Assembly: GCA_017400025.1 (NCBI GenBank)
Contig: JAFQAF010000217.1
Span: forward strand, 1-8,104
From: Oscillospiraceae bacterium
GTDB taxonomy: Bacteria > Bacillota_A > Clostridia > Oscillospirales > Ruminococcaceae
DNA: 8,104 nt
Reading direction: 5' to 3'
This document shows positions 1 to 6,654 of this stretch, piece by piece. The notes beneath the pieces were generated by a model. The model worked only from the letters and a program-made list of their open reading frames with translations, ran no database searches and had not been told where the DNA came from. Position numbers and translations under genes: made by a program. Numbering within the stretch: position 1 is the stretch's first letter; each line of letters begins with the position of its first letter.

Positions 1-1521
1 CAGGCCTATCCGGACCTGCCGGTAATAATCGGCGGCATAGAAGGCTCCCTGCGCCGTTTTGCCCATTATGACTACTGGAATGATGAAGTTATGCCATCAA
101 TCCTTGTGGACACCGGTGCGGACATCCTTTCCTTCGGTATGTCTGAAAGACAGACCTACGAAATTGTCACCCGCCTGGCAAAAGGGGACAAAGTGGAAAC
201 AATGACAGATATTCCGGGCACCTGCTATCTCACAACCTGGGACAAACTGCCGGAAGGCTATGTGGAATGTGCAGGCTTCAACAAGGTGAAATCTGACAAA
301 ATCAGCTATTCAAAGGCCACCCGCATCCAGATGGAAAATCAGGACCATATTTCCGCAAAACCGGTGGTGCAGAAACAGACAGACAAGCTGTACCTTGTAC
401 AGAACAAACCGGCACGCCCGCTTTACCGTGCAGAACTGGACAAGCTGTTCACACTGCCTTTCACACGTCTGCCGCACCCAAGCTACGATGCCCTTGGCGG
501 TGTACCAGCCATCAGGGAAGTGGAATTTTCCATTATACATAACCGCGGATGCTACGGCGGCTGCAATTTCTGTGCCATCACAATGCACCAGGGCCGTTTT
601 GTTACCAGCCGAAGCCACGAAAGCGTGGTAAAAGAAGCAGAGATGATTACAAAATCACCAAACTTCAAAGGCTACATCCACGATATCGGCGGCCCTACTG
701 CAGATTTCCGCCTGCCAAGCTGTAAAAAACGGGTTACAGAGGGCATGTGTTCAGACAGGAAATGCCTTGCACCTACACCTTGCCCAAATCTTATTGTGGA
801 CCACAGCGACTATCTTGAACTGCTGAAAAAAGTGAGAAACATCAAAGGCGTGAAAAAAGTCTTTGTCCGCAGCGGTCTCCGCTTTGACTATATGATGCAG
901 GAAAAGGACGATGAATTCATCACAGAGCTTATCCGGCACCACGTTTCCGGTCAGCTGAAGGTAGCACCGGAACACTTTGCAAAGAACACACTGAAATATA
1001 TGGGTAAACCGTCTATAGGTGTTTATGACAAATTCCAGAAAAAGTTCTATCAGGTTACAAAGAAAATCGGCAAGGAGCAGTATCTGGTTCCTTACCTTAT
1101 GTCCAGCCACCCGGGCAGCACAGTGAAGGATGCTGTGGAACTGGCAGAATATCTGGCCAAAAACCGCATACGCCCGGAACAGGTGCAGGATTTCTATCCT
1201 ACACCGGGCACAGTGTCCACCTCCATGTACTATACCGGTCTGGACCCATACACACTGAAACCGGTTTATGTGGCAAAGGACAGGGAAGAAAAGGCACTTC
1301 AGCGCGCACTGCTGCAGTATTACAATCCTAAAAACAGACAGCGTGTAATGCAGGCCCTCAAAATGACACACAGGGAAGACCTTGTGCCTCTGCTGCTGAA
1401 ATCCGCTCCTAAAACCGGCAGTGAAATCAAATCTGATTACAAGCCGAACAGAAAGAAAAAGCCTGTGGCAGACTGGAAAGAAATACAGAAACGCAACAAA
1501 CGGATAGGCAGAAACAAATAA
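1..1521 (+). CDS. YgiQ family radical SAM protein, 5' end missing
   Basis: The frame is open from base 1, so the gene starts outside the window; the first in-frame ATG (91) lies inside conserved YgiQ sequence (GGIEGSLRRFAHYDYW just upstream) and is not the true start. Visible are 506 codons; YgiQ proteins are usually about 600-740 residues, so roughly the first 100-200 are absent. The radical SAM cluster motif C-x3-C-x2-C (CYGGCNFC) is encoded with cysteine codons at 550, 562 and 571. Downstream come DIGGPTADFR, a cysteine-rich stretch ending in TPCPNL, and VDHSDYLELL, all in the order known for YgiQ (UPF0313). The tail is lysine/arginine-rich. Family knowledge: radical SAM enzymes bind a [4Fe-4S] cluster and cleave S-adenosylmethionine; the substrate of YgiQ is not established. 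The stop TAA shares one base with the next start (TAATG), implying translational coupling. Family assignment is very secure, function is not. Confidence 0.95.
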   Translation, partial: QAYPDLPVIIGGIEGSLRRFAHYDYWNDEVMPSILVDTGADILSFGMSERQTYEIVTRLAKGDKVETMTDIPGTCYLTTWDKLPEGYVECAGFNKVKSDKISYSKATRIQMENQDHISAKPVVQKQTDKLYLVQNKPARPLYRAELDKLFTLPFTRLPHPSYDALGGVPAIREVEFSIIHNRGCYGGCNFCAITMHQGRFVTSRSHESVVKEAEMITKSPNFKGYIHDIGGPTADFRLPSCKKRVTEGMCSDRKCLAPTPCPNLIVDHSDYLELLKKVRNIKGVKKVFVRSGLRFDYMMQEKDDEFITELIRHHVSGQLKVAPEHFAKNTLKYMGKPSIGVYDKFQKKFYQVTKKIGKEQYLVPYLMSSHPGSTVKDAVELAEYLAKNRIRPEQVQDFYPTPGTVSTSMYYTGLDPYTLKPVYVAKDREEKALQRALLQYYNPKNRQRVMQALKMTHREDLVPLLLKSAPKTGSEIKSDYKPNRKKKPVADWKEIQKRNKRIGRNK

Positions 1522-2405
1522 TGGCAAAAATCAGACTCAGAAAGCTTATCCCGGCTGTACTTGCACTGTCTGTACTGTTTTCCGGCTGTGCGGAACTGGA
1601 AAAGCTGAAAAGCCAGCTGGCAGACGACAGCAGGCCGGACTACAGCAATACTGTCACAGTGCTGGACGTGGGCCAGGCGGCCTGTACCCTTATAGAATCA
1701 GAGGGGCAGTTCTGCCTTATAGATGCAGGCTATGCAGGCGGCACCACAGATGTTCCTTCCTATCTGAAAAAGCGAAAGGTAAAAACTGTGGACCTGCTGG
1801 TGCTCAGCCATTTCCATTATGACCACACTTCGGAAGCAATGGAAATCATCCGCAACTTTGATGTGAAAACTGTCCTTATTCCGTCCCTTTCACGGGAAAA
1901 CACTCCGGACAGCTACCTTTACCAGTCACTGCTTTCAGACAGCCGGCAGGGATATTTCACCCTTGAATATGCCGCAAAGGACAAAGAATTCACCATAGGC
2001 AGCGGCACTGTGAAGGTGCTGGCAGATACATACAATTCTGACCCTGACTGTGACCCCAACAATACCTCTGTGGCACTCTCCTATACAAACGGGGACTTTG
2101 TCTATGTAAACACTGCGGATATTGAGCGGCGGACAGAAACAGAATATCTTGTGGATTTTCTGCCGGAAAATATCACACTTTTTGCGGCGGCACACCACGG
2201 CTCACAGTATTCCAATACTCCCCGGCTGCTGGAAAAACTTTCCCCGGAATTTGTCACAATTTCCTGCAGCAGGGAAAATGACTACGGTCACCCTCATGAA
2301 AAATTCCTGGAAAGACTGCAGGACATTGATGCAGAATATGCCGCCACTTATGAACAGGGCAATATTGTATATTCAATGAAAACAAAAAAGCTGGTATCAG
2401 AATAA
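1521..2405 (+). CDS. ComEC-like MBL-fold hydrolase, predicted surface lipoprotein
   Basis: A 294-residue protein. Residues 1-22 form a signal peptide (basic start, hydrophobic core LIPAVLALSVLF) ending in FSGC, so Cys23 is the likely lipidated residue; phenylalanine at -3 of the lipobox is slightly unusual. The rest matches the metallo-beta-lactamase domain found at the C-terminus of ComEC/Rec2: LDVGQ (48-52), DAG (68-70), the metal motif HFHYDH (97-102), NNTSVAL (180-186), TAD (198-200), HHGS (225-228) and NDYGHPHEKFLERL (253-266). All expected metal ligands appear present, so it should be catalytically competent. There are no further membrane segments, so it lacks ComEC's channel and would act tethered outside the cell. 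In ComEC this domain is thought to be a nuclease or phosphodiesterase; the substrate here is unknown. Its start overlaps the ygiQ-like stop by one base, with a weak GGATAGG 12 bases upstream. A terminator follows the stop by 8 bases. Confidence 0.9.
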   Translation: MAKIRLRKLIPAVLALSVLFSGCAELEKLKSQLADDSRPDYSNTVTVLDVGQAACTLIESEGQFCLIDAGYAGGTTDVPSYLKKRKVKTVDLLVLSHFHYDHTSEAMEIIRNFDVKTVLIPSLSRENTPDSYLYQSLLSDSRQGYFTLEYAAKDKEFTIGSGTVKVLADTYNSDPDCDPNNTSVALSYTNGDFVYVNTADIERRTETEYLVDFLPENITLFAAAHHGSQYSNTPRLLEKLSPEFVTISCSRENDYGHPHEKFLERLQDIDAEYAATYEQGNIVYSMKTKKLVSE

Positions 2406-2413
2406 ATTCATAC

Positions 2414-2441
2414 AAAAAAGAGCCGCATCAGCGGCTCTTTT
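2414..2441. terminator. Bidirectional intrinsic terminator between convergent genes
   Basis: A 7-bp perfect stem, GAGCCGC (2420-2426) and GCGGCTC (2431-2437), encloses loop ATCA. It is flanked by six A's (2414-2419) and four T's (2438-2441), so it gives a U-tailed hairpin on both strands: TTTT for the MBL lipoprotein mRNA and TTTTTT for the OsmC mRNA. It sits 8 bases past the plus-strand stop and 7 bases past the minus-strand stop. Confidence 0.93.
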
Positions 2442-2448
2442 GTTATAC

Positions 2449-2832
2449 TTATTTTTCCATAGGAAGAAATTCCTTTTCACTGCGCAGTATTCTGCACACA
2501 GGGCATCTTTTTACCCTTTCTATAATCTGGTCTTTCTTTTCCTGGGGAATGTCCCCTTCTATTTCGGTGCGGATAAAGAATTTCACATTGTCCAGGTCTG
2601 TTTTGTCAATATCCACATATACAGTCACCTTGTCATATTTCAGCCCTTCTCTGTCCAACACCATACGGGTGGTAATATTTGTGCAGGCCGCATAAGCGGA
2701 GCACAGTATGTCCGTAGGTCTTGCGTACATATCACTGCCGCCTTCATGTTCTATGGTATCTGCATAGAATGTATGCTTTCCGTCAGAAAGCTCTGTGATG
2801 TAATTTGGTCCCTGGCTTGTTGCTGTTATCAT
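2449..2832 (-). CDS. OsmC family protein (thiol peroxidase-like fold)
   Basis: A 127-residue cytoplasmic protein. It shows the OsmC/Ohr signature: RPTDILCSAYAACTNITTRM around Cys50, then the helix continuing REGLKYDKVTVYVD, and a second conserved cysteine in RCPVCRIL (Cys110). In OsmC and Ohr these two cysteines reduce organic hydroperoxides. Many YhfA-like relatives read CPVHRTL at the second site, whereas here residue 113 is a third cysteine in place of that histidine. The family splits into Ohr, OsmC and less characterised YhfA/YkeA-like groups; the short length and CPVxR motif favour the last group, so peroxidase activity is inferred and not certain. The start is supported by AAAGGGG (2839-2845 on the complementary strand) 6 bases upstream. 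It follows the lipid kinase gene by 48 bp with no terminator between, so the two are probably cotranscribed. Confidence 0.9.
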   Translation of the reverse strand: MITATSQGPNYITELSDGKHTFYADTIEHEGGSDMYARPTDILCSAYAACTNITTRMVLDREGLKYDKVTVYVDIDKTDLDNVKFFIRTEIEGDIPQEKKDQIIERVKRCPVCRILRSEKEFLPMEK

Positions 2833-2880
2833 AGTAATCCCCTTTGCTGAATCTGAATATATTTATAAAAGATAATTTTT

Positions 2881-3786
2881 TTAAACCGGAACAATAAATC
2901 TCAGTGCATCCTTTACTATTTCAAAACTGATGTCCCTGAAATATTCGCCCTCGCCGTCATTTACCATGGCAAAGGGTTTCCTGGCCAGCACACGCACTTT
3001 TTCAGCACGTGTAAAGTGTATGTATTTCTGCATTTCCGGTGCGTCCAGCTGTGTGCCGTGGGTAAAATGTTTTACAAACATCCCCAGCCATATCCTGTTG
3101 GGCGGTGTCACCACACTTACGTCTATCAGCCCGTCATTTATATCGGCCTTTGGCGTCACATAGAAGCCCCCGCCGCAGGAAATGCCGTTGCTTACCGCAC
3201 ACATCAGTGTTTCGCCTTTGAAAAGCAGTCTGTCATCTGCATAGATTTCCATGTATCTGCCCAGTTTTTTCACCACATTGTAGCCTATAGCCAGATTATA
3301 TGCCATTTTGTTTGAAACCATAGGCAGTTTTTTGAATGCAGGCATATCCATGGCTGTGTTGGCATCAAAGCCCATATTGCATATATTTATACAGTAATTT
3401 TCATTGTATTTTATGACATCAATTTTCACACTTTCAGATGTAATCTGTTTTTCAATGTCAAAAAAGTTCTTCTTTTCAGTGCTGAAATTTTTTATAAAGT
3501 CATTGCCGGTACCCATGGGTATCACACCCACTTCGCAGTTTTCCAGCCCTATACAGCCGTTTGCCACGGTGTTCAGTGTGCCGTCGCCGCCAAATGCATA
3601 GAAACGGTAGTTTCCTCCGTCTGCGGCCGTACGTCTGACAAATTCTGTTATTTCCTGGCCGCTTTTTGAAATATGTATCCGGTATTCCAGCCCCCGCCTG
3701 TCACAGTATTTCTGTATTTCCGGTATCATGGAAAGGGCTTTTCTGTTTTTGCCGGCTGCCGGATTCAGAATAAAGATATAGTTCAT
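2881..3786 (-). CDS. YegS/BmrU-type diacylglycerol (lipid) kinase
   Basis: A 301-residue protein, the usual length for soluble DgkB/YegS/BmrU lipid kinases. Motifs in order: NPAAGK (8-13), the nucleotide-binding GGDGTLN (66-72), IPMGTGNDF (89-97), GGGFYVTPKADINDG in the beta-sandwich domain, and NDGEGE (276-281), where the Asp-Gly-Glu corresponds to the catalytic site of DgkB-type enzymes. There is no signal peptide or membrane segment, so it should act in the cytoplasm at the inner membrane face. Family role: ATP-dependent phosphorylation of diacylglycerol or a related lipid, returning it to phospholipid or lipoteichoic acid metabolism; the exact lipid cannot be read from sequence. The start has AAAGGGA about 6-7 bases upstream (complement of 3792-3799). 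It is the first gene of a probable two-gene unit with the OsmC gene. I see no convincing promoter in its AT-rich upstream region. Confidence 0.93.
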   Translation of the reverse strand: MNYIFILNPAAGKNRKALSMIPEIQKYCDRRGLEYRIHISKSGQEITEFVRRTAADGGNYRFYAFGGDGTLNTVANGCIGLENCEVGVIPMGTGNDFIKNFSTEKKNFFDIEKQITSESVKIDVIKYNENYCINICNMGFDANTAMDMPAFKKLPMVSNKMAYNLAIGYNVVKKLGRYMEIYADDRLLFKGETLMCAVSNGISCGGGFYVTPKADINDGLIDVSVVTPPNRIWLGMFVKHFTHGTQLDAPEMQKYIHFTRAEKVRVLARKPFAMVNDGEGEYFRDISFEIVKDALRFIVPV

Positions 3787-3939
3787 AGTTATCCCTTTTA
3801 ATAAGTTGTGTTATATATTTTACTGCATACTGATTCATATTAATTTTACTATCAGGAAAGAGGTATTTCAATGAATATAAATACTAAAAAATATTTTATA
3901 ATTTTGTATAATATTTCAATAGCGGACAGTGCATATTGA

Positions 3940-3948
3940 TGCTATACT
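3940..3948 (+). promoter_or_regulatory. Extended -10 promoter for the PLP enzyme gene
   Basis: TG-C-TATACT matches the extended -10 form TGnTATAAT with one mismatch. No good -35 lies 16-18 bp upstream, which is tolerable for an extended -10 promoter. The predicted transcript starts near 3955, giving a leader of about 48 bases that contains the palindrome at 3961-3972 and the ribosome site. A second TATAAT at 3907-3912 has no -35 or TG element. Confidence 0.6.
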
Positions 3949-3960
3949 TAAATTAACAAA

Positions 3961-3972
3961 CACGCATGCGTG
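3961..3972. promoter_or_regulatory. Perfect 12-bp palindrome, candidate operator
   Basis: CACGCATGCGTG is an exact dyad with no spacer and is GC-rich inside an otherwise AT-rich leader. It lies just after the predicted transcription start and about 30 bases before the start codon, a position where a bound repressor would block transcription. As RNA it could form only a 4-bp stem with a 4-base loop, so DNA binding by a dimeric regulator is the more likely role. The regulator is unknown and function is inferred from position and symmetry. Confidence 0.45.
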
Positions 3973-4002
3973 CAGAAATTAAAAACAGAAAGGTGAGAAA
4001 CT

Positions 4003-5049
4003 ATGTCAGTTGAAAACGTAAGAAAAGTTAAATTGGGCAACTACCCTACTCCTCTTGAAAAAATGGAAAATATGACAAAACTGCTGGGCAAAGGCGACCT
4101 GTACATCAAACGCGATGACGTTACAGGCCCTGCATTCGGCGGCAACAAAACAAGAAAACTGGAATACCTTATCCGGGAAGCAATTGACACAGGCTGTGCA
4201 GCAGTTCTCACTGTTGGCGGTACACAGACAAACCATGGCCGTACTACAGTAGGTGCAGCAGTAAAATATGGCCTGAAACCAATTCTTGCCCTTTCCGGTA
4301 CAGACACAGGCTACCTTTCCGGCAACCTTAACCTGGATGCTATGATGGGTGCAGACATCTACTTCCTCACACCTGGCCTTGCCAGAGAAGACGGCATAGA
4401 TGCAATTGTTAAAAAATACGAAGAACAGGGCGACAAAGTTTATGTTATCCCAGCCGGCGGTTCAAACCCTGTGGGCGCAGTGGGCTATATTATGTCCGTA
4501 AAAGAAATTCTGGACCAGATGGCTGAACAGAATATCAGAATTGACCACGTTGTATGTACAGTTGGCTCTATGGGTACATTCGGCGGTATGATTCTGGGCG
4601 CCAAATACTTCAATGCACCATTTGATATCATTGCTGTTCCTGTTTCACCTGCACCAAAGGGCGAAAAGGAAAAAGATGTGGCTGAATTTGTAAACAAAGT
4701 AAGCGAAACTTACGGCATGGGCATCACAATCACTCCGGAAGAAGTAAAAATTGCTTACGGCCCGGACGATGCACCATACTCCGGCGAACGGTACAACAAG
4801 CCTGACCCAATCACAAGAGAAGCTATCATCACTCTGGCAAAGAACGAAGGTATCTTCCTTGACCCTACATACACAGGCAAAACATTCCGCGCATTCATAG
4901 ACCTTGTAAAAGAAGGCGACCTTATCAAAGAAGGCGAAAATGCAATGTTTATCCACACAGGCGGTGCTATGGCTCTGTGGACAAAAGAACATCTGGACGA
5001 TATGCAGGACCAGCTGAGAGCAAACTGCACAACAACCACATTGGGTTAA
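4003..5049 (+). CDS. D-cysteine desulfhydrase / ACC deaminase family PLP enzyme
   Basis: A 348-residue PLP enzyme of the tryptophan-synthase-beta fold. The PLP-lysine motif GGNKTRKLEYL places the Schiff-base lysine at Lys49. GGTQTNHGR (72-79) is the substrate loop; the NH after it resembles D-cysteine desulfhydrase (SNH) more than ACC deaminase (SNQ). The glycine loop VIPAGGSNPVGAVGY matches DcyD, and LDPTYTGK (Tyr290) and FIHTGG near the end are also typical. Family reaction for DcyD is D-cysteine to pyruvate, H2S and ammonia; relatives include ACC deaminase and L-cysteate sulfo-lyase, so substrate is not certain. Odd point: Thr76 occupies the place of the conserved active-site serine (Ser78 in ACC deaminase). 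The start is set by AAAGGTGA (3989-3996), about 6-7 bases upstream. It is a single-gene unit with its own promoter and terminator, and no amino-acid transporter lies beside it. Confidence 0.85.
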   Translation: MSVENVRKVKLGNYPTPLEKMENMTKLLGKGDLYIKRDDVTGPAFGGNKTRKLEYLIREAIDTGCAAVLTVGGTQTNHGRTTVGAAVKYGLKPILALSGTDTGYLSGNLNLDAMMGADIYFLTPGLAREDGIDAIVKKYEEQGDKVYVIPAGGSNPVGAVGYIMSVKEILDQMAEQNIRIDHVVCTVGSMGTFGGMILGAKYFNAPFDIIAVPVSPAPKGEKEKDVAEFVNKVSETYGMGITITPEEVKIAYGPDDAPYSGERYNKPDPITREAIITLAKNEGIFLDPTYTGKTFRAFIDLVKEGDLIKEGENAMFIHTGGAMALWTKEHLDDMQDQLRANCTTTTLG

Positions 5050-5101
5050 AACACAATCAGTATGTGCACACTGCATATAAAATCACATAAAAAAGACAGT
5101 G

Positions 5102-5130
5102 GCGTGCCGGTAAAACGGCACGCTTTTTTT
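5102..5130 (+). terminator. Intrinsic terminator after the PLP enzyme gene
   Basis: An 8-bp perfect stem, GCGTGCCG (5102-5109) and CGGCACGC (5116-5123), has loop GTAAAA and is followed by seven T's (5124-5130). An A-rich run precedes it. It lies 52 bases after the stop at 5049 and closes a monocistronic unit. Confidence 0.95.
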
Positions 5131-5407
5131 GTAGCGGAGAACACAGCTTTGATAAATAAATCACAAAGGGATGTGCGGTTTTGGAAACAAGATATATTTT
5201 TATATTTTTTTTATAAATTTATGTTGCATAAAGACAAAAATATATAGTTTTAATATGGATTATTATATCCGGTTTATGGTTACAAAATAGTAAAAAAAAT
5301 CTAAATAAATGTATATTTAAGTGAAAAAAGAGCAGATTTTGTTGTGCATAATACACAAAAAAAATTTCAAAGGATAAAAATCATAGTTAAAATCAACAAA
5401 AATTCGG
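5131..5407. other. AT-rich gene-free region upstream of mglB
   Basis: About 280 bases without a credible gene, dominated by A and T runs. Just before the promoter are short A-tracts at 5376-5380, 5389-5392 and 5398-5402, spaced roughly one helical turn apart and ending 5 bases before the -35; this resembles an UP-element or intrinsically bent DNA. A further dyad (5342-5358) is listed separately. I see no riboswitch, small-RNA promoter-terminator pair or catabolite-responsive (cre) box that I can support. Confidence 0.6.
5342..5358. promoter_or_regulatory. 17-bp inverted repeat upstream of the mgl promoter
   Basis: TTGTG (5342-5346) and CACAA (5354-5358) are exact inverted arms around a 7-base centre in which one further A/T pair matches. 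Its centre is about 60 bp upstream of the -35. The size and position suit an activator or upstream repressor site, but short dyads arise often in AT-rich DNA, so this is tentative. Confidence 0.3.
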
Positions 5408-5436
5408 TTGACATTAAATCGTACTGCGTCTATAAT
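5408..5436 (+). promoter_or_regulatory. Perfect consensus sigma-A/sigma-70 promoter of mglB
   Basis: TTGACA (5408-5413) and TATAAT (5431-5436) both match consensus at every base, with the ideal 17-bp spacer. Transcription should begin near 5443, giving a leader of about 74 bases before the mglB start. Such a strong core promoter, helped by upstream A-tracts, implies high expression and makes control by a repressor or catabolite regulator likely; no operator overlapping the core is obvious. Confidence 0.93.
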
Positions 5437-5516
5437 TGAATATAGAAAATTATGGATTGACTCACAGTTTTAGTGGGCTGTGGTTTATCATATAAAAAAA
5501 GAAAGGATTTTTCAAA

Positions 5517-6554
5517 ATGAAAAAATTACTCGCACTCATTCTTTCCGTAGTTATGGCTCTGTCACTGGTTGCATGTGGCGGCGGCGAAACAGGCGGCGAA
5601 ACAGCAGACGTAACAACTTACAAAGTTGGCGTAGCTATCTACGAATTCAACGACAACTTCATGACAAACTATCGTAACGAACTCGTTAGCTATTTTGAAA
5701 CAAAAAATACTGACACAGTTAAATACGAAGTAACTCTGGTTGACGGCAAAAACGACATGGCTACACAGACAGACCAGATCCGTAACTTCATCACACAGGG
5801 TATGGATATTATCATCTGTAACCTTGTTCAGACATCTTCTGCAGATGCTATTATCGATGAAGTTGTAGCAGCAGATATCCCACTGGTTCTTATCAACCGC
5901 GAACCTCTGGCATACGACGCAGACGGCGTTCCAGTTAAAGAAGGTTACGAAGGCATCCTGAACAACCCAACAGTTTGCTACGTTGGTTCCGATGCTCGTC
6001 AGTCCGGTACATACCAGGGCGAAATCGTTCTTGCTCTTGAAGACAAAGGCGACGTTGACGGCGACGGCGTTATCCGTTATGTAATGGTTGTTGGTGACCC
6101 AGAAAACATCGACGCACAGTTCAGAACAGAATACTCCATCAAAGCTATGACAGACGCAGGCGTTGAAGTTGAATGTCTGCTTCAGCAGATTGGTAACTGG
6201 GCAACAGACCAGGGCCAGACAATCACAGCTAATGCTATCACAGCTCATGGCGACAAGATCGACGTTGTTTTCTGTAACAACGACGGTATGGCTCTTGGTG
6301 CAGCAGCAGCTATCGAAGCAGCAGGTCTGAAAGTTGGCGAAGACCTCTACCTCCTGGGCGTTGACGCTCTTCCAGAAGCTATCGACCTTATGAAAGCTGG
6401 CAACATGACAGGTACAGTTCTTAACGACCACGTTGCACAGTCTCATGCAGCAGTTGATGCAGCAGTTGATGTACTGGCAGGCGGCGAAATGCAGAACTAC
6501 TACTGGGCTAACTACGCTAAAGTAGACCAGGCTTACGTAGAAGCTAACTACTAA
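5517..6554 (+). CDS. mglB: Galactose/glucose ABC transporter substrate-binding lipoprotein
   Basis: A 345-residue type 1 periplasmic-binding-fold protein. Residues 1-19 form a lipoprotein signal ending LVAC, so Cys20 is the lipidated anchor; a GGGETGG linker follows. The mature part aligns well with E. coli MglB as I recall it: sugar contacts Asp14, Phe16, Asn91, Asp154, Arg158, Trp183, Asn211, Asp236 and Asn256 correspond to Asp46, Phe48, Asn127, Asp199, Arg203, Trp228, Asn255, Asp283 and Asn303. Two contacts differ: Lys92 is Arg128 and His152 is Asn197. The MglB calcium loop is kept as DVDGDGVI (179-186), and GVDALPEA (281-288) is an MglB hallmark. It should bind D-galactose, D-glucose or a close relative outside the membrane and deliver it to MglA/MglC. 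The start has AAAGGA (5502-5507) 9 bases upstream. Threonine is mostly ACA and aspartate mostly GAC, consistent with high expression. Confidence 0.93.
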   Translation: MKKLLALILSVVMALSLVACGGGETGGETADVTTYKVGVAIYEFNDNFMTNYRNELVSYFETKNTDTVKYEVTLVDGKNDMATQTDQIRNFITQGMDIIICNLVQTSSADAIIDEVVAADIPLVLINREPLAYDADGVPVKEGYEGILNNPTVCYVGSDARQSGTYQGEIVLALEDKGDVDGDGVIRYVMVVGDPENIDAQFRTEYSIKAMTDAGVEVECLLQQIGNWATDQGQTITANAITAHGDKIDVVFCNNDGMALGAAAAIEAAGLKVGEDLYLLGVDALPEAIDLMKAGNMTGTVLNDHVAQSHAAVDAAVDVLAGGEMQNYYWANYAKVDQAYVEANY

Positions 6555-6579
6555 TTTATAAATAGTAGTTTAAACTGCT
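6546..6579 (+). repeat. Overlapping hairpins across the mglB stop codon
   Basis: Two alternative structures share sequence. AACTACTA (6546-6553) pairs with TAGTAGTT (6563-6570), an 8-bp stem with a 9-base loop that holds the last base of the stop codon (TAA 6552-6554). The second is the near-palindrome AGTAGTTTAAACTGCT (6564-6579), with one T-G mismatch. Neither has a T-tract directly after it. They could protect the mglB 3' end from exonucleases; which forms is not decidable by eye. Confidence 0.5.
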
Positions 6580-6594
6580 TATTTAAAGGTTTGT

Positions 6595-6625
6595 AAAAAG
6601 GCGAGAATAAATCCTCGCCTTTTTT
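6595..6625 (+). terminator. Intrinsic terminator between mglB and mglA
   Basis: GGCGAG (6600-6605) pairs with CTCGCC (6614-6619) around an 8-base loop; five A's before and six T's after (6620-6625) extend the stem and supply the U-tract. It lies 40 bases past the mglB stop and 130 before the mglA start. Since mglA has no strong promoter of its own that I can find, partial read-through is the likely arrangement, giving more binding protein than ATPase. Confidence 0.88.
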
Positions 6626-6654
6626 ACCATTATCTGATTTTTAATCTGAGTATA

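Noticed and set aside
91..93. ATG at 91 as the start of the YgiQ-like gene
   Set aside because: The frame is open and conserved upstream to base 1 (GGIEGSLRRF), so this methionine is internal and the gene is cut by the window edge.
751..1527. 258-codon minus-strand open frame opposite the YgiQ-like gene
   Set aside because: Antisense to strongly conserved radical SAM sequence; its Phe/Cys/His-rich product has no recognisable domain and is what the reverse frame of this codon usage produces.
2440..2850. 136-codon plus-strand open frame over the OsmC gene
   Set aside because: Begins in the terminator, has no ribosome site and is antisense to a clear OsmC-family gene.
3887..3916. AT-rich inverted repeat AAATATT/AATATTT with an embedded TATAAT, considered as a second promoter
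   Set aside because: No -35 at 16-18 bp and no TG extension; such symmetry is expected by chance in DNA this rich in A and T.
5062..5247. 61-codon plus-strand open frame after the PLP enzyme gene
   Set aside because: No Shine-Dalgarno sequence, runs through an intrinsic terminator and into AT-rich non-coding DNA.
5463..5482. CACAG/CTGTG hairpin in the mglB leader, considered as a riboswitch or attenuator
   Set aside because: Only five pairs around a 10-base loop, no T-tract and no known aptamer core; the 74-base leader is too short for the usual sugar or metabolite riboswitches.
5562..6446. 294-codon minus-strand open frame opposite mglB
   Set aside because: Covers conserved mglB sequence; the Cys/Val/Phe-rich, repeat-poor product comes from biased codons (GAC, ACA, GCA) read backwards.
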